8,362 bases of DNA from Gordonia crocea. GTDB lineage: Bacteria; Actinomycetota; Actinomycetes; Mycobacteriales; Mycobacteriaceae. The notes beneath the pieces are model-generated. The model had not been told where the DNA came from, did not search any database, and saw nothing but the letters and a program-made list of their open reading frames with translations. Positions 7,078-8,362 of the stretch are shown here, piece after piece. Numbering within the stretch: position 1 is the stretch's first letter; each line of letters opens with the position of its first letter. Location of the stretch: the NCBI RefSeq assembly GCF_009932435.1, contig NZ_BJOU01000012.1, positions 1-8,362 on the forward strand, written 5' to 3'. Made by a program: the position numbers and the translations under genes.

Positions 7078-7116
7078 GTTTGCTGTTGTGCTCGGAATCC
7101 GAGCACAACAGCAAAC
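7078..7116. terminator. 39-bp perfect palindrome after hemD (copy 1), terminator candidate
   Basis: Two perfectly complementary 19-base arms flank a single central A at 7097. The inner part of the left arm is TTGTGCTCGGA; the outer part GTTTGCTG pairs with CAGCAAAC. The palindrome starts eight bases after the hemD stop. It would give a very stable hairpin, but no T-run follows on either strand, so it would be a U-less, possibly bidirectional terminator. An identical 23-bp core recurs at 7876-7898. A binding site for a dimeric protein, or the end of a mobile unit, are alternatives. Confidence 0.6.
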
Positions 7117-7164
7117 GGAATGATAGCGGGGAACCCGGTACCTAGCCCGCTGCGTCTAAGGGGA

Positions 7165-7864
7165 ATGGATCTCGATGAATTCCTCATCCGGCACGACGGG
7201 GTGATCAGCCGCCAGCAGGCTCTTGGCCTGGGTATGAGCAGTGCGGCCATTTCGCGCCGGGTCGACTCCGGGCGGTGGCGGGGTGTGACCCGCGGGGTGT
7301 ATCTCGCGGCCGGTCATCCCCGTTCGGCGCGGGCACAGGCACGACTGGCGGTCGCCGCGGTGGGTCCTACCGCGGTCTTGGGTGGGGCCGCTGCCGCCTG
7401 GTGGCTCGGTTTTGTTGCCGATGAGCCGCACAGGCAGGTTGTTTTCACGTCGGCGGTCGGTGATCACCGTCGACGGACCTCGACCTCGCTCGTCCGGCAC
7501 CGCCGCCTCTGCGCGGAGGACGTCTCGATCCATCGCCACCTGCGGGTGACCTCGCCGGCCCTGACGGCTCTCGATGCGGCCGAAGAGATCGGCCTCAAGG
7601 CGCTCGACGCGGTTCTGCTGCGCCGGTTCACCACCGTCGACGGGTTGCTGCGAGCACATGCGCGGTACCCCACGGTGCGCGACAAGTCGGATCGTGGCTG
7701 AAGCTGCTCGGCGAGGGGACACGCTCCGAGGCCGAGCGGATCGTCGCCCGGATCTTTCGCCAGGCGGGTCTGTCCGGCTGGGTGGCCGGACCTACGGCGA
7801 CATCGTCGAGCGCCCTCAGATGGTTGTCGAGCAGATCCTGATGGTCCTGCGGCGGGCGGCGTGA
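7165..7864 (+). pseudogene. AbiEi-antitoxin-like / DUF559 family gene, frameshifted with its endonuclease-like core missing
   Basis: The intact part (7165-7701, 178 residues) begins MDLDEFLIRHDGVISRQQAL and SAAISRRVDSGRWRGVTRG, a winged-helix AbiEi_4-type domain at about residues 5-50. The middle domain typical of these proteins follows (AQARLAVAAVGPTAVLGGAAAAWWLG to ALTALDAAEE). A base lost near 7689 leads to a stop at 7699. In the next frame (7689 to about 7795) the protein continues as SWLKLLGEGTRSEAERIVAR and GLSGWVAG. A second jump near 7797 leads to DIVERPQMVVEQILMVLRRAA, which looks like the natural C-terminus. Roughly 60 residues of a DUF559 (Vsr-like) fold expected between GWVAG and DIVERP are absent in every frame. 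AAGGGG lies only one base before the ATG, an awkward spacing. The gene sits between hemD and hemB and is bracketed by matched palindromes. Function unknown; a complete relative might act in DNA defence or as a toxin-antitoxin part, which is inference. Confidence 0.72.
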
Positions 7865-7870
7865 TCCCTG

Positions 7871-7903
7871 AGCGGTTGTGCTCGGAATCCGAGCACAATC
7901 GCT
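7871..7903. terminator. 33-bp palindrome (copy 2), terminator candidate upstream of hemB
   Basis: Two 16-base arms flank a central A at 7887. They pair at 15 of 16 positions, and the exception (G7875 against T7899) would be a G-U pair in RNA. The inner 23 bp are identical to those of copy 1 at 7086-7108, while the outer bases differ (AGCGG/TCGCT instead of GTTTGCTG/CAGCAAAC). It starts six bases after the stop of the AbiEi/DUF559 gene. There is no T-run. The position directly behind a stop codon favours a terminator that isolates hemB from upstream transcription. Confidence 0.6.
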
Positions 7904-7941
7904 AACAGACGACCGACGACCCCCGATTCGACGTTCGACCC

Positions 7942-7947
7942 TAGACT
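7942..7947 (+). promoter_or_regulatory. Possible hemB -10 element (TAGACT), leaderless start
   Basis: TAGACT fits TANNNT and ends seven bases before the hemB GTG at 7955, so the transcript would begin at or next to the start codon. No Shine-Dalgarno sequence is present before the GTG. A separate hemB promoter makes sense because a palindromic terminator candidate and a foreign-looking gene separate it from hemD. No clear -35 element. Confidence 0.4.
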
Positions 7948-7954
7948 CGACGGT

Positions 7955-8362
7955 GTGACTCCTCCGGACAGCAGTTCCGCCCCCTGGGTGCGGCCGCGTC
8001 GGTTGCGCTCCACGTCGGCCATCCGGCGCCTCGTCGCGCAGACCGACGTCGAACCGCGGCACCTGGTGTTGCCGATGTTCGTCGCCGACGGGCTGACCGA
8101 GCCCAAGCCGATCGACTCGATGCCCGGCGTGGTGCAGCACACGATGGATTCGCTGCGGCAGGCGGCACAGGCGGCGGTGGCCGCCGGCGTCGGCGGGCTG
8201 ATGCTGTTCGGGGTGCCCAGGGCCGAAGACAAGGACGACATCGGGTCGGGTGCCGATAGCGCCGACGGGGGTGCTCAACCGCGCGTTGGCCGCGGTGCGC
8301 GCCGACCTCGGCGACGACACGGTCCTGATGGCCGATACCTGCCTCGACGAGTTCACCGACCA
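7955..8362 (+). CDS. hemB: Delta-aminolevulinic acid dehydratase (porphobilinogen synthase), 3'-truncated and frameshifted as sequenced
   Basis: HemB condenses two 5-aminolevulinate molecules into porphobilinogen. The first 105 residues read [20 protein letters not shown], then [23 protein letters not shown] and [14 protein letters not shown], all typical of the N-terminal half of the family. At the G5 run 8267-8271 one extra G shifts the frame. One base on, the expected sequence resumes ([16 protein letters not shown], then [14 protein letters not shown]) to the window edge. The extra G is probably a homopolymer error, since the conserved reading continues unbroken. In TCLDEF an Asp replaces the second Cys of the CxC metal site of classical zinc enzymes, as I recall for other actinobacterial HemB proteins. 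The catalytic lysines lie beyond the window. The GTG start is chosen because the coding signal begins there; no ribosome site is visible, and a leaderless start is proposed. Confidence 0.9.
   Translation, partial: MTPPDSSSAPWVRPRRLRSTSAIRRLVAQTDVEPRHLVLPMFVADGLTEPKPIDSMPGVVQHTMDSLRQAAQAAVAAGVGGLMLFGVPRAEDKDDIGSGADSADGGAQPRVGRGARRPRRRHGPDGRYLPRRVHRP

Noticed and set aside
5216..7114. Long minus-strand reading frame (632 codons) opposite hemC and hemD
   Set aside because: It is the high-GC shadow of two clearly conserved genes; its sequence is Arg/Gly/Asp-rich with no recognisable domain, and its start lies inside the palindrome.
7078..7116. Palindrome as a Rex operator, because both ends read TTGTG and CACAA
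   Set aside because: Known Rex sites have these half-sites eight bases apart within 18 bp; here they are thirteen apart in a much longer perfect stem, and both copies sit after stop codons rather than at promoters.
6226..7701. A 491-codon plus-strand frame joining an alternate hemD frame to the AbiEi/DUF559 gene
   Set aside because: Only the part from ATG 7165 shows family sequence; the first two thirds are an off-frame reading of hemD, so this is not a fusion protein.
7078..7903. Insertion sequence or composite transposon spanning the AbiEi/DUF559 gene
   Set aside because: No transposase is encoded, and the palindromes are each self-complementary, not terminal inverted repeats of one element; no target-site duplication was found by eye.
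1..8362. CRISPR array, tRNA or rRNA genes
   Set aside because: No spaced direct repeats of the right size and no tRNA- or rRNA-like segments were seen; the only tandem repeat is the 16-bp array without spacers.

Overview
The window comes from a high-GC actinobacterium of the order Mycobacteriales, most likely a Gordonia- or Rhodococcus-like organism. Codons mostly end in G or C. The gene order matches the Mycobacterium tuberculosis segment running from Rv0502 to Rv0512 (acyltransferase, HAD phosphatase 'serB1', glutaredoxin-like protein, hemA, hemC, hemD, hemB). In addition a rex gene sits in front of hemA, as in Streptomyces and several Mycobacteriales. Genus is inferred from recalled family sequences and gene order, not from a search.

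Layout. Positions 1-727 hold the 3' part of a lysophospholipid acyltransferase (+). Positions 805-1967 hold a convergent HAD-IB phosphatase (-) with a long acidic N-terminus. The short gap between the two is filled by four tandem copies of a 16-bp unit. A 141-bp divergent spacer leads to a small glutaredoxin-like gene (2109-2357). A 38-bp imperfect dyad and a putative -10 element precede rex (2429-3085). The tight rex-hemA-hemC-hemD run follows (7-bp gap, 4-bp overlap, then a 42-bp gap holding a small hairpin). After hemD the usual hemD-hemB adjacency is interrupted by a damaged AbiEi/DUF559-type gene (7165-7864). This gene has a near-perfect palindrome on each side, and the two palindromes share an identical 23-bp core. 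hemB (7955 to the window edge) then starts at a GTG that looks leaderless.

How the genes work together. HemA, HemC, HemD and HemB are enzymes of the C5 tetrapyrrole route: Glu-tRNA to glutamate-1-semialdehyde, 5-aminolevulinate to porphobilinogen (HemB), then hydroxymethylbilane (HemC) and uroporphyrinogen III (HemD). Rex senses the NADH/NAD+ ratio and is the natural candidate regulator of the cluster. The preceding thioredoxin-fold protein fits a redox theme.

Sequence quality matters here. The acyltransferase and the HAD gene carry about six and eight single-base indels respectively, and hemB carries one. The roughly 5 kb from 2100 to 7069 reads cleanly through five full-length genes. The coding signal stays conserved on both sides of each indel, so most of these look like read or assembly errors rather than gene decay. 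The AbiEi/DUF559 gene differs: besides frame changes it lacks the segment that should carry its nuclease-like core.

The most unusual feature is the matched pair of palindromes bracketing the AbiEi/DUF559 gene in the hem cluster. The most economical reading is two terminators with a shared core, but a palindrome-bounded insertion unit is possible.
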